Shown one piece after another: positions 43,828-54,132 of a stretch of 64,000 nucleotides of DNA (positions are counted from its first letter, which is position 1; every line of letters begins with the position of its first letter). The stretch comes from Burkholderiaceae bacterium. Its GTDB lineage: Bacteria; Pseudomonadota; Gammaproteobacteria; Burkholderiales; Burkholderiaceae_F. The translations under genes and the position numbers were made by a program. The notes under the pieces are model-generated. The model did no database searches and had not been told where the DNA came from. It saw only the letters and a program-made list of their open reading frames with translations. The DNA is taken from assembly GCA_022843955.1 (NCBI GenBank), contig JALHMQ010000001.1, forward strand, positions 124,001-188,000, given 5' to 3'.

Positions 43828-44667
43828 ATGTTTTCGCCTCTGACACGGTGCTTGTGGATCACTGGAGTTGTCGTCGCCTTGACGACGGGATGTCAGACGG
43901 TGCAGACGACCCGCGGCGGTACTGTCGGCGTCGACCGCAAACAGCAGATGTCGATGCTGACGCCGTCGCCGCAGCAGGTCGACCAGGCCGCACGCCAGCA
44001 GTATGCGCAGGTGCTGCAGGCCGCCGGCGAGAAAGGGGCGGTCAACAACGACCCCAGGCAGGTGGCACGCGTGCAAGCGATCGCGCAGCGTCTGGTGCCT
44101 CACACGGCCGTGTTCCGCGACGACGCCGTACGCTGGCAGTGGGAAGTCAACGTCCTGGAAAGCGACCAGGTGAATGCCTGGTGCATGCCCGGCGGCAAGA
44201 TCGCGGTCTACAGCGGACTGATCGAGCGCCTGAACGTCACCGACGACGAGTTGGCGGCGGTAATGGGGCACGAGATCGCGCATGCGCTGCGCGAGCATGC
44301 GCGGGAGCGGATGGGGCGGGCGCAGGCAACCGGGGCGGCCGCGGCGATTGCCGAACTCGGCGTCGAGATCTTCACCGGCGTGCGCCTCGGCGGTGTCAGC
44401 AACACCTTTGGCCAGGCGATGTTCGTGCTGCCCAATTCGCGCGAAAACGAGCAGGAGTCCGACCGCATCGGCGTCGAACTGGCGGCCCGGGCTGGTTACG
44501 ACCCGCGCGCCGCCGTAACGCTGTGGCAGAAGATGGCCAAGGAGAGCACCAGCCGCGGCGCGCCGCCGCAATGGCTGTCGACGCACCCGTCGCACGACAC
44601 ACGCATCCGCGACCTGCAGGACTACGCACAGCGCGTGATGCCGTTGTACGAGAAGGCGCGCCGCTGA
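43828..44667 (+). CDS. M48-family metalloprotease, predicted lipoprotein
   Basis: 279 residues from ATG 43828, with AAGGAG seven bases upstream. The signal ends in a lipobox, VVALTTGC, giving an envelope lipoprotein. The zinc site is HEIAH (His148, Glu149, His152), with the third ligand Glu in NSRENEQESDRIGVELAARAGYD. GGKIAVYSGLIERLNVTDDE precedes the active site, and WLSTHPSHDTRIRDLQ follows, both M48 landmarks. It resembles LoiP/YcaL-type proteases that take part in outer-membrane protein quality control. It follows the MFS gene by 25 bases. Confidence 0.92.
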   Translation: MFSPLTRCLWITGVVVALTTGCQTVQTTRGGTVGVDRKQQMSMLTPSPQQVDQAARQQYAQVLQAAGEKGAVNNDPRQVARVQAIAQRLVPHTAVFRDDAVRWQWEVNVLESDQVNAWCMPGGKIAVYSGLIERLNVTDDELAAVMGHEIAHALREHARERMGRAQATGAAAAIAELGVEIFTGVRLGGVSNTFGQAMFVLPNSRENEQESDRIGVELAARAGYDPRAAVTLWQKMAKESTSRGAPPQWLSTHPSHDTRIRDLQDYAQRVMPLYEKARR

Positions 44668-44673
44668 CGCGCG

Positions 44674-45369
44674 TCAGGCGAGCACGAGGTCGGTGCGGGC
44701 GGTCCAACGGGTAGCGCGAGCCAGCGGATGGCTGGCATGTTGCTGACTGCTGGACGGCTGCAGCACGAGACTTAGCTGCGTGCGTTCTTCGGGGGACAGC
44801 TGGCGGAACAGGAAGTCACGCGCATTGCCTGGATCGTCGGCGAGGTACAGCTGGGTCGCCAGGGTGGCACCAGCACGCGGCGCGATGCGCACGTGAATGT
44901 GCGGCGTGCGGCCCGGATAGGCGACCGGCCGGATGGTGCGGAAGTGGAACGCGCCGTCGACACTGGTCTGCATGCGGCCGTAGCCCTGGAAGTTCGGATC
45001 CCGCTCGCTCGGTGCACCGCCCGCCGGGTGGTGATAGACGGCGTTGGCATCGCATTGCCAGACCTCGACCATCGCGTCGGCCACCGGCTGACCGCTGCGG
45101 TCGAGCACGCGGCCGGTCAGGTACAGCGGCTCGCCGCGGCTGCGCACGCGGTCGCCGTCGACCACCAGCAGGTCGGCATCGGTCTCGCGCGGTTGCTCGG
45201 CTTCGTTGCGCGGATAGAACGGACCGAGTGTCTGGCGCGGGGTCGGCCGCGCGCCGGTCATGGCCGGCTGCGCCACGGCCGGCGCCGCGAGCGCCGCGGG
45301 CAGGCTGCCCAAAGCGGCGAGTGTCTGGCGCCGGGCCAGCAGGCGCACGTTGTTCGGTCGGTCGGCCAT
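44674..45369 (-). CDS. Intradiol ring-cleavage dioxygenase-like protein with Tat signal
   Basis: 231 residues from ATG 45369, preceded by GGAG. The N-terminus carries [20 protein letters not shown], a Tat-like export signal unusual for cytoplasmic ring-cleaving enzymes. The catalytic domain has [40 protein letters not shown], the iron-ligand Tyr in [13 protein letters not shown], and Tyr-x5-His-x-His in [12 protein letters not shown]. The substrate is probably a catechol-type aromatic, as in protocatechuate 3,4-dioxygenase, but the exported form suggests another role. It is convergent with the M48 gene and divergent from leuC. Confidence 0.87.
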   Translation of the reverse strand: MADRPNNVRLLARRQTLAALGSLPAALAAPAVAQPAMTGARPTPRQTLGPFYPRNEAEQPRETDADLLVVDGDRVRSRGEPLYLTGRVLDRSGQPVADAMVEVWQCDANAVYHHPAGGAPSERDPNFQGYGRMQTSVDGAFHFRTIRPVAYPGRTPHIHVRIAPRAGATLATQLYLADDPGNARDFLFRQLSPEERTQLSLVLQPSSSQQHASHPLARATRWTARTDLVLA

Positions 45370-45669
45370 GCAGGCTCCTTGCAGGAAGGCGGTGGTGGTG
45401 ACGGGCACTCTGACCGGTGGCAGCGACGCCGGTTCCGCGTGACGGTCCGATCCTTGTCCTGCGCGGACGACTCGCAAGGGCCGGGTTTGCCAGAGGGCGG
45501 ATGGCATAATCGCCGCCGTTTCAGCGCGAGACGTACGTCGTACGCCGCGCTGATTGCATGCGCCGGACGGATCCGATCGCCAGTCGAACAGGCCGCGTCC
45601 GGCCGCAGTCTTCGCCTCGGCAGCCGCCGACGGCGCGTCGACACCGCATCGATACCGGATTGTTCAGCA
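45370..45669 (+). promoter_or_regulatory. Divergent control region between dioxygenase and leuC
   Basis: 300 bases without a gene. The best promoter element is an extended -10, TGGCATAAT (45502-45510), on the plus strand, about 160 bases upstream of leuC; no good -35 goes with it. I looked for a leucine-rich leader peptide and attenuator and found none: the short ORF from 45558 has no run of Leu codons. No riboswitch recognised. Confidence 0.35.
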
Positions 45670-47091
45670 ATGACGGCAGCGCGCACCCTGTACGACAAGC
45701 TGTGGGAAGAGCACACGGTCCATGTGGAGCCCGACGGCACCAGCGTGCTGTACATCGACCGCCATCTGGTGCACGAGGTGACCAGCCCCCAGGCTTATGA
45801 AGGCCTGCGACTGGCGGGGCGCACGCCATGGCGCGTGTCGTCGATCGTGGCGACGGCGGATCACAACACGCCGACCACTGATTGGGACAAGGGCATCGAT
45901 GGCGTGGTCGATCCGACCTCGCGCGAGCAGATCGTCACGCTCGACGCCAACATCCGCCAGTACGGCTCTGCTGCCTACTTTCCGTTCCTCGACAAGCGCC
46001 AGGGCATCGTTCACGTGATCGGGCCCGAGCAGGGTGCGACGCTGCCCGGCATGACCGTGGTTTGCGGTGATTCGCACACCAGCACGCACGGCGCGCTCGG
46101 CGCGCTGGCATTCGGCATCGGCACCTCCGAGGTCGAGCATGTGCTGGCCACGCAGACACTGCTGGCCAAGAAGGCGAAGAACCTGCTGGTGCGGGTCGAG
46201 GGCGATCTGCAGTCCGGCGTCACCGCCAAGGATGTGGTGCTGGCGATCATCGGCCGCATCGGTACGGCTGGCGGCACCGGCTGCGCCATCGAGTTCGCGG
46301 GCAGCGCGATCCGCGCGCTGTCCGTTGAGGGGCGGATGACGGTCTGCAACATGGCGATCGAGGCGGGCGCCCGCGCCGGCATGGTGGCGGTGGACGACAA
46401 GACGCTCGAGTACGTGCGCGACCGCCCGATGTCACCGCGTGGCGCCGACTGGGAGGTGGCGGTGGCGCATTGGCGCACCCTGCATTCCGACGAAGGCGCC
46501 CGTTTCGACCGCATCGTCGAAATCGATGCGGCGGGCATTGCGCCGCAGGTCAGCTGGGGCACCTCGCCGGAGATGGTCACGGGCGTGGACGGCGCCACGC
46601 CTGATCCGGCGCGTGAGGCCGATCCGGTCAGGCGCGACGGCATCGAGCGTGCGCTCAAGTACATGGGGCTGGGACCCAATCAGCCGATCACGCAGATTTC
46701 GATCGACAAGGTGTTCATCGGCTCCTGCACCAACTCGCGCATCGAGGACCTGCGCGCTGCCGCTCAGGTCGTCGCGGGCAAGCGGGTGGCGCCCACAGTC
46801 AAGCTGGCACTGGTGGTCCCGGGCTCCGGCCGAGTGAAAGCGCAGGCCGAGGCCGAGGGCCTGGACCGCGTGTTCAAGGCGGCGGGCTTCGATTGGCGCG
46901 AGCCAGGCTGCTCGATGTGCCTGGGCATGAACGCAGACAAGCTGGGGGAGGGCGAGCGCTGCGCGTCGACCTCGAACCGCAACTTCGAAGGTCGGCAGGG
47001 GCCGGGCGGACGCACGCACCTGGTCAGTCCGGCGATGGCGGCCGCGGCCGCGGTCGCTGGCCACTTCGTAGACATCCGCTCGATCAAGTAG
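45670..47091 (+). CDS. leuC: 3-isopropylmalate dehydratase large subunit
   Basis: Iron-sulfur subunit of isopropylmalate isomerase in leucine synthesis, 473 residues from ATG 45670. Aconitase-family landmarks: [42 protein letters not shown], and the [4Fe-4S] cysteines in [16 protein letters not shown] and [32 protein letters not shown] near the C-terminus is the usual end motif. Acts with leuD, seven bases downstream. The longer open frame upstream overlaps the divergent dioxygenase. Confidence 0.97.
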   Translation: MTAARTLYDKLWEEHTVHVEPDGTSVLYIDRHLVHEVTSPQAYEGLRLAGRTPWRVSSIVATADHNTPTTDWDKGIDGVVDPTSREQIVTLDANIRQYGSAAYFPFLDKRQGIVHVIGPEQGATLPGMTVVCGDSHTSTHGALGALAFGIGTSEVEHVLATQTLLAKKAKNLLVRVEGDLQSGVTAKDVVLAIIGRIGTAGGTGCAIEFAGSAIRALSVEGRMTVCNMAIEAGARAGMVAVDDKTLEYVRDRPMSPRGADWEVAVAHWRTLHSDEGARFDRIVEIDAAGIAPQVSWGTSPEMVTGVDGATPDPAREADPVRRDGIERALKYMGLGPNQPITQISIDKVFIGSCTNSRIEDLRAAAQVVAGKRVAPTVKLALVVPGSGRVKAQAEAEGLDRVFKAAGFDWREPGCSMCLGMNADKLGEGERCASTSNRNFEGRQGPGGRTHLVSPAMAAAAAVAGHFVDIRSIK

Positions 47092-47097
47092 GCGCTC

Positions 47098-47748
47098 ATG
47101 GAAGCATTCCGCACCCATACCGGACTCGTGGCGCCGCTGGATCGCGCCAACGTCGATACCGACCAGATCATTCCCAAGCAGTTTCTCAAGTCGATCCGGC
47201 GCACCGGCTTCGGTCCGAACCTGTTCGACGAGTGGCGCTATCTGGACCGCGGCGAACCAGGCAAGGACAACGCCAGTCGACCGCTCAACCCGCAGTTCGT
47301 CCTCAACCAGCCGCGCTATGCCGGCGCATCGGTGTTGCTGGCGCGTCGCAACTTCGGCTGTGGATCGAGCCGCGAGCACGCGCCCTGGGCGATCGCCGAG
47401 TACGGATTCCGCGCGATCCTGGCGCCGAGCTTCGCCGACATCTTCTTCAACAACTGCTCGAAGAACGGACTGCTGCCGATCGTGCTGCCCGAAGAGGTGA
47501 TCGATCGGCTGATCGGCACTGTGCTCGCCACGCCAGGGTACCGACTGGCCATCGATCTGCCGGCGCAGACGGTAACGTTGGCCGACGGCGCGGTGCATCG
47601 TTTCGAGGCCGATCCGTTCCGCAAGGACTGCCTGCTCAACGGCTGGGACGATATCGGCTTGACGCTGCGCCATGCCGACAAGATCCGTACGTTCGAGGCG
47701 GAGCGGCTCAAGCGCATGCCCTGGCTGGCGGCGGCGCCAGCCTCCTAG
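47098..47748 (+). CDS. leuD: 3-isopropylmalate dehydratase small subunit
   Basis: Swivelling-domain partner of LeuC, 216 residues. Landmarks: [20 protein letters not shown], then [19 protein letters not shown], which carries catalytic residues, and [20 protein letters not shown]. Start ATG 47098, seven bases after leuC. Burkholderiales often have a small entericidin-like gene between leuC and leuD; there is none here. leuB follows 10 bases later. Confidence 0.97.
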   Translation: MEAFRTHTGLVAPLDRANVDTDQIIPKQFLKSIRRTGFGPNLFDEWRYLDRGEPGKDNASRPLNPQFVLNQPRYAGASVLLARRNFGCGSSREHAPWAIAEYGFRAILAPSFADIFFNNCSKNGLLPIVLPEEVIDRLIGTVLATPGYRLAIDLPAQTVTLADGAVHRFEADPFRKDCLLNGWDDIGLTLRHADKIRTFEAERLKRMPWLAAAPAS

Positions 47749-47758
47749 GATTGCGCAG

Positions 47759-48829
47759 ATGAAGATCGCAGTCCTGGCGGGCGATGGCATCGGCCCGGAG
47801 ATCGTCGCTGAAGCGACCAAGGTGCTCGTTGCACTCGACGAGCACTTTGAACTCGAGCCCGCGCTCGTGGGCGGCGCTGCCTACGAAGCGCATGGCCACC
47901 CGTTGCCCGATGCCACCCTGAACCTCGCGCGCGCAGCCGACGCGGTCCTGTTTGGGGCGGTGGGTGACTGGAAGTTCGACAAGTTGGAGCGCGCGCTGCG
48001 CCCGGAGCAGGCGATCCTCGGGCTGCGCAAGAATCTGGGATTGTTCGCCAACTTCCGGCCGGCAATCTGCTACGAGCAACTCACCCACGCGTCGAGCCTG
48101 AAGCCGGAACTGGTGGCCGGGCTCGATATCCTCATCGTGCGTGAACTCACCGGCGACATCTACTTTGGTCAGCCGCGTGGCCGGCGAGCCGCCCCCGATG
48201 GTCCGTTCGCCGGCCAGCCCGAAGCGTTCGACACGATGCGGTACTCGCGACCGGAGATCGAACGCATCGCCCACGTGGCGTTCCAGGCAGCGCGCAAGCG
48301 CAGTCGCAAGCTCACCAGCGTCGACAAGGCGAACGTGCTCGAGACCTTCCAGTTCTGGAAGGACGTGGTGACCGAGGTGCATGCGCAGTATCCGGACGTC
48401 GAACTCGAGCACATGTATGTCGACAACGCCGCGATGCAATTGGTGCGCGCGCCCAAGAAGTTCGACGTCGTCGTCACCGGCAACATGTTCGGTGACATCC
48501 TGTCCGACGAGGCCTCGATGCTCACGGGCTCGATCGGCATGCTGCCTTCGGCGTCGCTGAACGAACGAGGCTTCGGGCTGTACGAGCCGAGCCACGGCAG
48601 TGCACCGGACATCGCCGGCAAAGGCATCGCCAATCCGCTGGCCACCATCTTGTCGGCGGCGATGATGCTGCGCTACTCGCTCGGCAAGGCCGAGCAGGCT
48701 GACCGCATCGACGCCGCCGTGCAGCGGGTGCTGGCACGCGGCCTGCGCACAGCCGACATCTGGAGCGAGGGGACGTCGCGGGTCGGCACAGTGCAAATGG
48801 GCGATGCGGTGGTCGCGGAACTGCGATGA
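47759..48829 (+). CDS. leuB: 3-isopropylmalate dehydrogenase
   Basis: NAD-dependent oxidative decarboxylase of leucine synthesis, 356 residues from ATG 47759. Family segments: [51 protein letters not shown], the [20 protein letters not shown] region, and the metal and substrate site [40 protein letters not shown] binds NAD. Third gene of the leuCDB unit. Confidence 0.97.
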   Translation: MKIAVLAGDGIGPEIVAEATKVLVALDEHFELEPALVGGAAYEAHGHPLPDATLNLARAADAVLFGAVGDWKFDKLERALRPEQAILGLRKNLGLFANFRPAICYEQLTHASSLKPELVAGLDILIVRELTGDIYFGQPRGRRAAPDGPFAGQPEAFDTMRYSRPEIERIAHVAFQAARKRSRKLTSVDKANVLETFQFWKDVVTEVHAQYPDVELEHMYVDNAAMQLVRAPKKFDVVVTGNMFGDILSDEASMLTGSIGMLPSASLNERGFGLYEPSHGSAPDIAGKGIANPLATILSAAMMLRYSLGKAEQADRIDAAVQRVLARGLRTADIWSEGTSRVGTVQMGDAVVAELR

Positions 48830-48854
48830 CGCGGTGGGTGTGGGCCATACCCGG

Positions 48855-48878
48855 TCAGCGCCGTGTCAGCGGCGCTGA
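48855..48878. repeat. 8-bp inverted repeat between leuB and asd
   Basis: TCAGCGCC (48855-48862) and GGCGCTGA (48871-48878) pair perfectly with an 8-base loop. No T-tract follows, so it may be a processing or attenuating hairpin rather than a terminator in the 88-base gap. Confidence 0.45.
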
Positions 48879-48917
48879 TGAGAATACGAAGATTCGAATG
48901 ACGAGCAAGGGCAGCAA

Positions 48918-50060
48918 ATGAAGGTCGGAATCGTTGGCTGGCGCGGCATGGTCGGCTCCGTGCTGATGGAGCGGATGCGCGCCGAGCAGGACTTCGCGTT
49001 GATCGACTCGGTGTTTTTCAGCACCTCGAACGCTGGCGGCACCGCACCACAGGTGCAACGTGCCGCGGCGGGCCTGAAGGACGCCAGCAACATCGCCGAT
49101 CTGGCCGCCTGCGACACCATCGTCACCTGCCAGGGGGGTGATTACACGAGCGATGTCTATCCCCGCTTGCGTGCTACCGGCTGGGATGGCTACTGGATCG
49201 ATGCGGCGTCGTCGCTGCGCATGAAGAACGATGCGGTCATCATCCTTGATCCGGTGAATCGTCCGCTGATCGATGCCGCAGTGAAGAAAGGCACGAAGAA
49301 CTTCATCGGCGGCAACTGCACGGTGAGCCTGATGCTGCTGGCGATCGACGGCCTGCTCAAGGCCGATCTGGTCGAGTGGGTGACGGCAATGACCTACCAG
49401 GCGGCATCGGGCGCCGGGGCGCCGAACATGCGCGAACTGTTGGCGCAGATGGGCCACGTGCACGGCCGGGTGAAGCCGCTGCTGGACGATCCGAAGTCGG
49501 CGATCCTCGATATCGACCGCGGCGTCAACGAGGCGCTGCGTGCAGGCGGGCTACCGACCGAGCAGTTCGGCGTGCCGCTCGCCGGCAGCCTGATCCCGTG
49601 GATCGACAAGGATCTCGGCAACGGGCAGAGCAAGGAAGAATGGAAGGGTGGGGCCGAGGCGAACAAGATCCTCGGCCGGCCGCCCATGGGTCAACCCGGT
49701 GCCATCGTGGTCGATGGCTTGTGCGTTCGGGTCGGTGCGATGCGCTGCCACTCGCAGGCGTTGACGATCAAGCTCAGGCAGGATCTGCCGTTGGCCGAGA
49801 TAGAAGACAGGCTGGCGTCGGCGAACCGCTGGGCCAAGGTCGTTCCCAACCGCCGCGACGACAGCATCCGGGCACTGTCGCCCGCGCAGGTGAGCGGCAC
49901 GATGGATGTGCCGATCGGACGATTGCGCAAACTGGCGATGGGCTCGGGGCAGTTTGGTGGCGAATACCTGAGTGCGTTCACCGTCGGCGATCAGTTGCTG
50001 TGGGGGGCTGCGGAGCCCCTGCGACGCATGTTGCGCATCCTGCTTGGCAAGCTCGGCTGA
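48918..50060 (+). CDS. asd: Aspartate-semialdehyde dehydrogenase
   Basis: Reduces aspartyl phosphate to the semialdehyde that feeds lysine, threonine and methionine synthesis; 380 residues. Landmarks: [19 protein letters not shown] (NADP motif), FFSTSNAGG, catalytic Cys134 in [26 protein letters not shown], and [19 protein letters not shown]. These mark the Gram-negative branch, as in E. coli. Start ATG 48918 after AGGGCAGC. Its product links to metY/metZ through homoserine. Confidence 0.97.
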   Translation: MKVGIVGWRGMVGSVLMERMRAEQDFALIDSVFFSTSNAGGTAPQVQRAAAGLKDASNIADLAACDTIVTCQGGDYTSDVYPRLRATGWDGYWIDAASSLRMKNDAVIILDPVNRPLIDAAVKKGTKNFIGGNCTVSLMLLAIDGLLKADLVEWVTAMTYQAASGAGAPNMRELLAQMGHVHGRVKPLLDDPKSAILDIDRGVNEALRAGGLPTEQFGVPLAGSLIPWIDKDLGNGQSKEEWKGGAEANKILGRPPMGQPGAIVVDGLCVRVGAMRCHSQALTIKLRQDLPLAEIEDRLASANRWAKVVPNRRDDSIRALSPAQVSGTMDVPIGRLRKLAMGSGQFGGEYLSAFTVGDQLLWGAAEPLRRMLRILLGKLG

Positions 50061-50287
50061 TGGGCGCGTGAGTCGTCGAGAGCGTGAATTGAGGCAGAAA
50101 TGGGTCGTTTGCACGGGCAAACAGGGCGAATGGTTGAATTCTCCCGCCTTCCCGTCACTTACTGCGACTTCTAAGCTTGCCGCCGTAAGTGCCTGATGTT
50201 ATTTTCTTTTGCGATTTTTTCCGACGCCTTGATAGTCGGCGTCATCTGAGGATTTGTCGGCCCTTGGCCGGCTGATAGGGGGCTTCG
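50061..50287 (+). promoter_or_regulatory. AT-rich upstream region of fimV
   Basis: 227 bases between asd and fimV, distinctly more A/T-rich than the surroundings (TTATTTTCTTTTGCGATTTT near 50200). A possible promoter is TTGCGA (50209-50214) with GATAGT (50231-50236) at 16-base spacing. A GACGCC/GGCGTC inverted repeat (50223-50243) overlaps it. The assignment is tentative. Confidence 0.3.
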
Positions 50288-53200
50288 GTGCCATCAAAAG
50301 ATAAACGGCGCGCACCTGCGCGATGTGCGCTTGCACTTGCGCTCAGCCTTGCGTTCGCTGCGCCTGCAGCCTATGCGGCTGGACTCGGTCGAATGACCGT
50401 CCAGTCCGCCCTTGGTCAGCCGTTGAGGGCGGAAGTGGAAGTCACCTCGGTGGCGCGCGACGAGGCCCCGTCTCTGGCGATCACGCTGGCGTCGCAGTCG
50501 TCGTTCCGGCAAGCCAACCTCGAATTCAATCCGTCGCTCGCGGCGCTGCGTTTCGACCTCGACAAGCGTGCTGACGGCAACTTTGTCGTCCGCATCACGT
50601 CGCTGCAGCCGGTCAATGAGCCCTACCTCGATGTGCTGCTGGAACTGACTTGGGCGACTGGCCGTGTGCTGCGCGAGTACACCGTGTTGCTCGACCCGCC
50701 TGCGCTGCGCGCGCAGCCGGACGTGTTGCCACCGGTGGCTGCCCAGCCTCTCGCGCCTGCCGCTGCCGTTGCGCCTGCACCTGTTGCTGCTGCACCAACG
50801 CCAGCGCCCGCAGCGGTGCTCGCGCCGTCGCCAGCGCCTGCGCCGACGCCTTCCGCACCCGCAGTTGGCTCGCCACCTGCGCCCCGAGCCCCGGCTGATG
50901 CCGCGGGCGACAGCTACGCCGTCAAGTCCGGCGACACGCTGGGTCGCATTGCCGGCCGCACCAAGCCGGCGTCCGTGTCTCTCGATCAAATGCTGGTGGC
51001 GCTGTTCCAGGCGAACCCGAACGCATTCGTCGGCAACAACATGAACCGGCTGCTGGCCGGGCGAACGCTGACCATACCGTCTCAGGCGGACATCGAGGCC
51101 ATCAGCCCGACCGACGCTCGCAGCGAAGTTGTCGCCCAGAGTGCCGATTTCGCTCAGTACCGCAGTCGTCTCGCCCAGTCGGCCGCCAGCGCGCCCGCAC
51201 CGGTCGCTTCGGCTGCCCCGGCACCCGCCGCGCAGGGTCGTGTCACGACCAAGGTCGAAGACAAGGCGGCGCCCCCGCCCTCGGGTGATCAGTTGAAGAT
51301 CGCGAAGGTTGAGCCGGCCCCTGCGGCGCCGACTGCGGCGGCGACTGCCGCTGCGGCAGCGGCGGCAAAGAAGGCGGCCGAGGACGAGGCGATCGCCAAG
51401 CAACGCGCTATCAAGGAACAGGAAGAGCGCGCGGCCGAACTGAAGCGGACCAACGAAGCCCTGAAGAAGGCGCTCGAACTTCAAAGCAAATCCGCCGCCC
51501 AGGCGCAGCAGCAAGCCGAAGCCAAAGCCGCGGCCGCGCCGACGCCAACGCCCGCGCCGGTGGCGTCACCGGCGCCGGTCGAAACGCCCAAGGCCGAGGC
51601 GCCTGCGCCTGACGCGCCGAAGGTTGAAGAGCCCAAGCAGGAGCCGCCGAAACAGGAAGTCGCCAAGACCGAGCCCGCCAAGCCCGCACCTGCGCCAACT
51701 CCGGTACCGGCACCAGCCGACGCCAGCCTGTCGGACATGATGTCGTCGCCCTATGTACTGGGCGGCATGGGCGTGGCGTTGCTGGCCCTGTTGATCGGCC
51801 TGAATCTCTATCGCAAGCGCAAGGTCGAGAGATCAGACGAGTTCAAGTCGACCGGCGATGGCGTGCACGCCAACTCGCTCTTCGGAGCCACCGGCGGACA
51901 GAGCGTCGATACGGGCGCCACGAGCACCTTCAATTCCAGCTTCATCCCGGCAGCCTCGCAACTGGATTCCAATGAAGTCGATCCGGTGGCCGAGGCGGAC
52001 GTCTACATCGCCTACGGTCGCGAGGAGCAGGCGGAGGACATCCTGAAGGAAGCGCTGCGTTTGCAGCCGGATCGGCATGCCGTGCGCGTGAAGCTGCTGG
52101 AGATCTATTCACGCCGGGCGGACAAGCCGTCGTTCATGGCGGTCGCGCAGGAACTGCGTGAGCGCACCGGCGGGGTCGGCGAAGATTGGGAGCGTGGCGC
52201 CAAGCTGGGCCGTGCACTCGACCCGAGCGAACCGATGTTTGCCGGAGGCGGCAGTGTCGATCCGCTGCGTGGTCCGACCACCGAGTTACGCCTCGATCCG
52301 GCGGTCACGGGCGGGCGTCCTTCGACGTTGGGCGGCATGGCAGCGCCGGCGATTGTCGACCTGCCAGTCGGTAAGCAGGCGCCCGCGCCCGACTCGGTCT
52401 TCAGTGCCTCCTTGGGTGCGCCAACCCGCGGTCCCGATACGGCGATGACGCCTGATACCGCGATGCCTCTCGATTCGCGCCTGAGTGGCGAGACGCGCCA
52501 GGGCGTTGCAACCTCGACCGGCCCAGTGACGCATTTCGAAGCGACGCTGGCACCGGCGACGCAACCGCTCGAGCCTGCGAAGGCTGACATCCTGAACGTG
52601 GCGACCAATTCCGCCATCGACTTCTCTGCGCTCGATTTCGACCTCACCAGTCCGGTGACCCGCCAGCCCGACGGTCCCAAGACGATGATGCCGAAGCCGA
52701 CCGGCTTCGATCTGTCGTTCGATACCAAACCGCTCTCGGATGACACGGTGCCGATCCAGACCATGTCGCCGCCGACGCGGCCGATGCCCGCGCCGACGGT
52801 CGGTGGGTTCGGCTCGATCCCGGACGTGGACCTGTCGCTGCCTCCCCGCACGCCGGTACCGGTCGCCAAGCTCGCGCCTGCCCCAGCACCCGTGCCGGAA
52901 CCGGCGTTCCCAAGCTTCTCGGCACCGTCGGCATCGAACGTGCAGTCAATGCTTGAGGAGTCGTTGTCGCGGCCCACGCTGCTCGGCGATGTCGGCGCCT
53001 TGCCCGACGAGCGCGCACCACGCCTGACCTCCAACACCGACCAGGCCACAGTGCCCTTGATCGACTTCGACCTCACTGGGTCCGATGTCGAACTCGGCGG
53101 ACGCCGCACCGAGACCCAGGCCGGCAGCCCGCTCGCAGCGCAGATGGCGACCAAGCTCGATCTGGCACGTGGCTACATCGACCTCGGGGTGAAAGACGGC

Positions 53201-53290
53201 GCACGCGAACTGATCGAAGAGGTCATGCGCGATGGCACGCGCGAGCAGCGCCAAAGTGCCGTCGATTTGATGAAGCAGGTCGAGTCCTGA
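50288..53290 (+). CDS. fimV: FimV-like pilus/polar hub protein
   Basis: 1000-residue inner-membrane protein from GTG 50288. A signal peptide (about 1-30, ending AAPAAYAAG) is followed by the conserved FimV N-domain (GLGRMTVQSALGQPLRAEVE), a Pro/Ala-rich linker and a LysM peptidoglycan-binding domain at about 207-262 (YAVKSGDTLGRIAGR). A coiled coil of Lys/Glu/Ala/Gln (about 355-410), another Pro/Ala linker and a single membrane helix near 488-508 (YVLGGMGVALLALLIGLNLY) precede a cytoplasmic part with TPR-like repeats (EQAEDILKEALRLQPDRHAV). It ends with the FimV C-terminal motif LARGYIDLGVKDGARELIEE. Needed for type IV pili and polar organisation in Pseudomonas. A terminator follows. Confidence 0.93.
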   Translation: MPSKDKRRAPARCALALALSLAFAAPAAYAAGLGRMTVQSALGQPLRAEVEVTSVARDEAPSLAITLASQSSFRQANLEFNPSLAALRFDLDKRADGNFVVRITSLQPVNEPYLDVLLELTWATGRVLREYTVLLDPPALRAQPDVLPPVAAQPLAPAAAVAPAPVAAAPTPAPAAVLAPSPAPAPTPSAPAVGSPPAPRAPADAAGDSYAVKSGDTLGRIAGRTKPASVSLDQMLVALFQANPNAFVGNNMNRLLAGRTLTIPSQADIEAISPTDARSEVVAQSADFAQYRSRLAQSAASAPAPVASAAPAPAAQGRVTTKVEDKAAPPPSGDQLKIAKVEPAPAAPTAAATAAAAAAAKKAAEDEAIAKQRAIKEQEERAAELKRTNEALKKALELQSKSAAQAQQQAEAKAAAAPTPTPAPVASPAPVETPKAEAPAPDAPKVEEPKQEPPKQEVAKTEPAKPAPAPTPVPAPADASLSDMMSSPYVLGGMGVALLALLIGLNLYRKRKVERSDEFKSTGDGVHANSLFGATGGQSVDTGATSTFNSSFIPAASQLDSNEVDPVAEADVYIAYGREEQAEDILKEALRLQPDRHAVRVKLLEIYSRRADKPSFMAVAQELRERTGGVGEDWERGAKLGRALDPSEPMFAGGGSVDPLRGPTTELRLDPAVTGGRPSTLGGMAAPAIVDLPVGKQAPAPDSVFSASLGAPTRGPDTAMTPDTAMPLDSRLSGETRQGVATSTGPVTHFEATLAPATQPLEPAKADILNVATNSAIDFSALDFDLTSPVTRQPDGPKTMMPKPTGFDLSFDTKPLSDDTVPIQTMSPPTRPMPAPTVGGFGSIPDVDLSLPPRTPVPVAKLAPAPAPVPEPAFPSFSAPSASNVQSMLEESLSRPTLLGDVGALPDERAPRLTSNTDQATVPLIDFDLTGSDVELGGRRTETQAGSPLAAQMATKLDLARGYIDLGVKDGARELIEEVMRDGTREQRQSAVDLMKQVES

Positions 53291-53307
53291 TCGACCCGGA
53301 CCACACC

Positions 53308-53338
53308 AGGCCGGCGCAGCGCGCCGGCCTTTTTCTTT
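53308..53338 (+). terminator. Intrinsic terminator of fimV
   Basis: AGGCCGGCGC (53308-53317) and GCGCCGGCCT (53321-53330) form a perfect 10-bp stem with loop AGC, followed by TTTTCTTT. It lies 18 bases after fimV and 12 before truA, so truA and the trp genes probably need read-through or their own promoter. Confidence 0.9.
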
Positions 53339-53349
53339 GGCGCGTCTAG

Positions 53350-54132
53350 GTGCGGATCGCCCTCGGACTGGAGTACGACGGCAGCGCTTTCACCGGCTGG
53401 CAGACCCAGCCGGACCGGCGTGCCGTCCAAGATTCGGTCGAACGGGCGCTGCAAGCGTTTGCGGGCAGCGCCCTGTCCACCATCTGCGCTGGCCGCACCG
53501 ATGCCGGGGTTCACGCGAGTTACCAGGTCGTGCACATCGACACCACCGTCGATCGCCCGCTCGAAGCTTGGGTGCGTGGTGTCAACCGTTTTCTGCCTAG
53601 ACAGGTCGGCGTGCGGTGGTCCCGATACGTGACGGATCATTTCCACGCCCGCTTCAGTGCGACCGGGCGTCGCTATGACTACTGGATCCTGAATGATCCG
53701 GTCCGATCGCCGTTGGCTCAGGGCCGTATCGGCTGGGTGTTTCGTCCGCTCAATGAGCAGACGATGCATGTCGCGGCGCAGGGGCTGCTCGGCGCGCATG
53801 ACTTCACATCGTTTCGTGCCGCGGCATGCCAGGCGGCCTCGCCAGTCCGCGAACTGCGGCAGTGTGATGTGCAACGGTTCGGTCGCCTGATCCGGGTCCG
53901 GGTCGAGGCGAATGCCTTCCTGCATCACATGGTGAGAAATCTGGTCGGCACGCTGATCTATGTCGGCCTCGGTCGTCGGCCGGTCAACTGGGCCGCGCAG
54001 GTGCTGGCAGCCCGCAATCGCGCCGAGGCGGCGCCGACCTTTGCCGCTGAAGGCCTCTATCTCACTCACGTTCAGTACGATGCGGCGTTCGACCTGCCAC
54101 CGCCCAGCGATACGTTGCCGCTGTTGACATGA
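53350..54132 (+). CDS. truA: tRNA pseudouridine(38-40) synthase
   Basis: Makes pseudouridine at positions 38-40 of the tRNA anticodon arm; 260 residues from GTG 53350. Landmarks: IALGLEYDGSAFTGWQTQP, catalytic Asp in CAGRTDAGVHASYQV, FHARFSATGRRYDYWI, and the C-terminal FLHHMVRNLVGTLIYVG. The stop overlaps the trpF start (ATGA, 54129-54132). Starting right after a strong terminator, it must be expressed from read-through or a promoter inside fimV. Confidence 0.96.
   Translation: MRIALGLEYDGSAFTGWQTQPDRRAVQDSVERALQAFAGSALSTICAGRTDAGVHASYQVVHIDTTVDRPLEAWVRGVNRFLPRQVGVRWSRYVTDHFHARFSATGRRYDYWILNDPVRSPLAQGRIGWVFRPLNEQTMHVAAQGLLGAHDFTSFRAAACQAASPVRELRQCDVQRFGRLIRVRVEANAFLHHMVRNLVGTLIYVGLGRRPVNWAAQVLAARNRAEAAPTFAAEGLYLTHVQYDAAFDLPPPSDTLPLLT

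Noticed and set aside
45370-45669. Leucine-attenuator leader upstream of leuC
   Set aside because: No short ORF with a run of leucine codons and no terminator hairpin found.
50223-50243. GACGCC/GGCGTC hairpin as the asd terminator
   Set aside because: No T-tract follows on either reading strand; the poly-T lies upstream of the hairpin on the plus strand.
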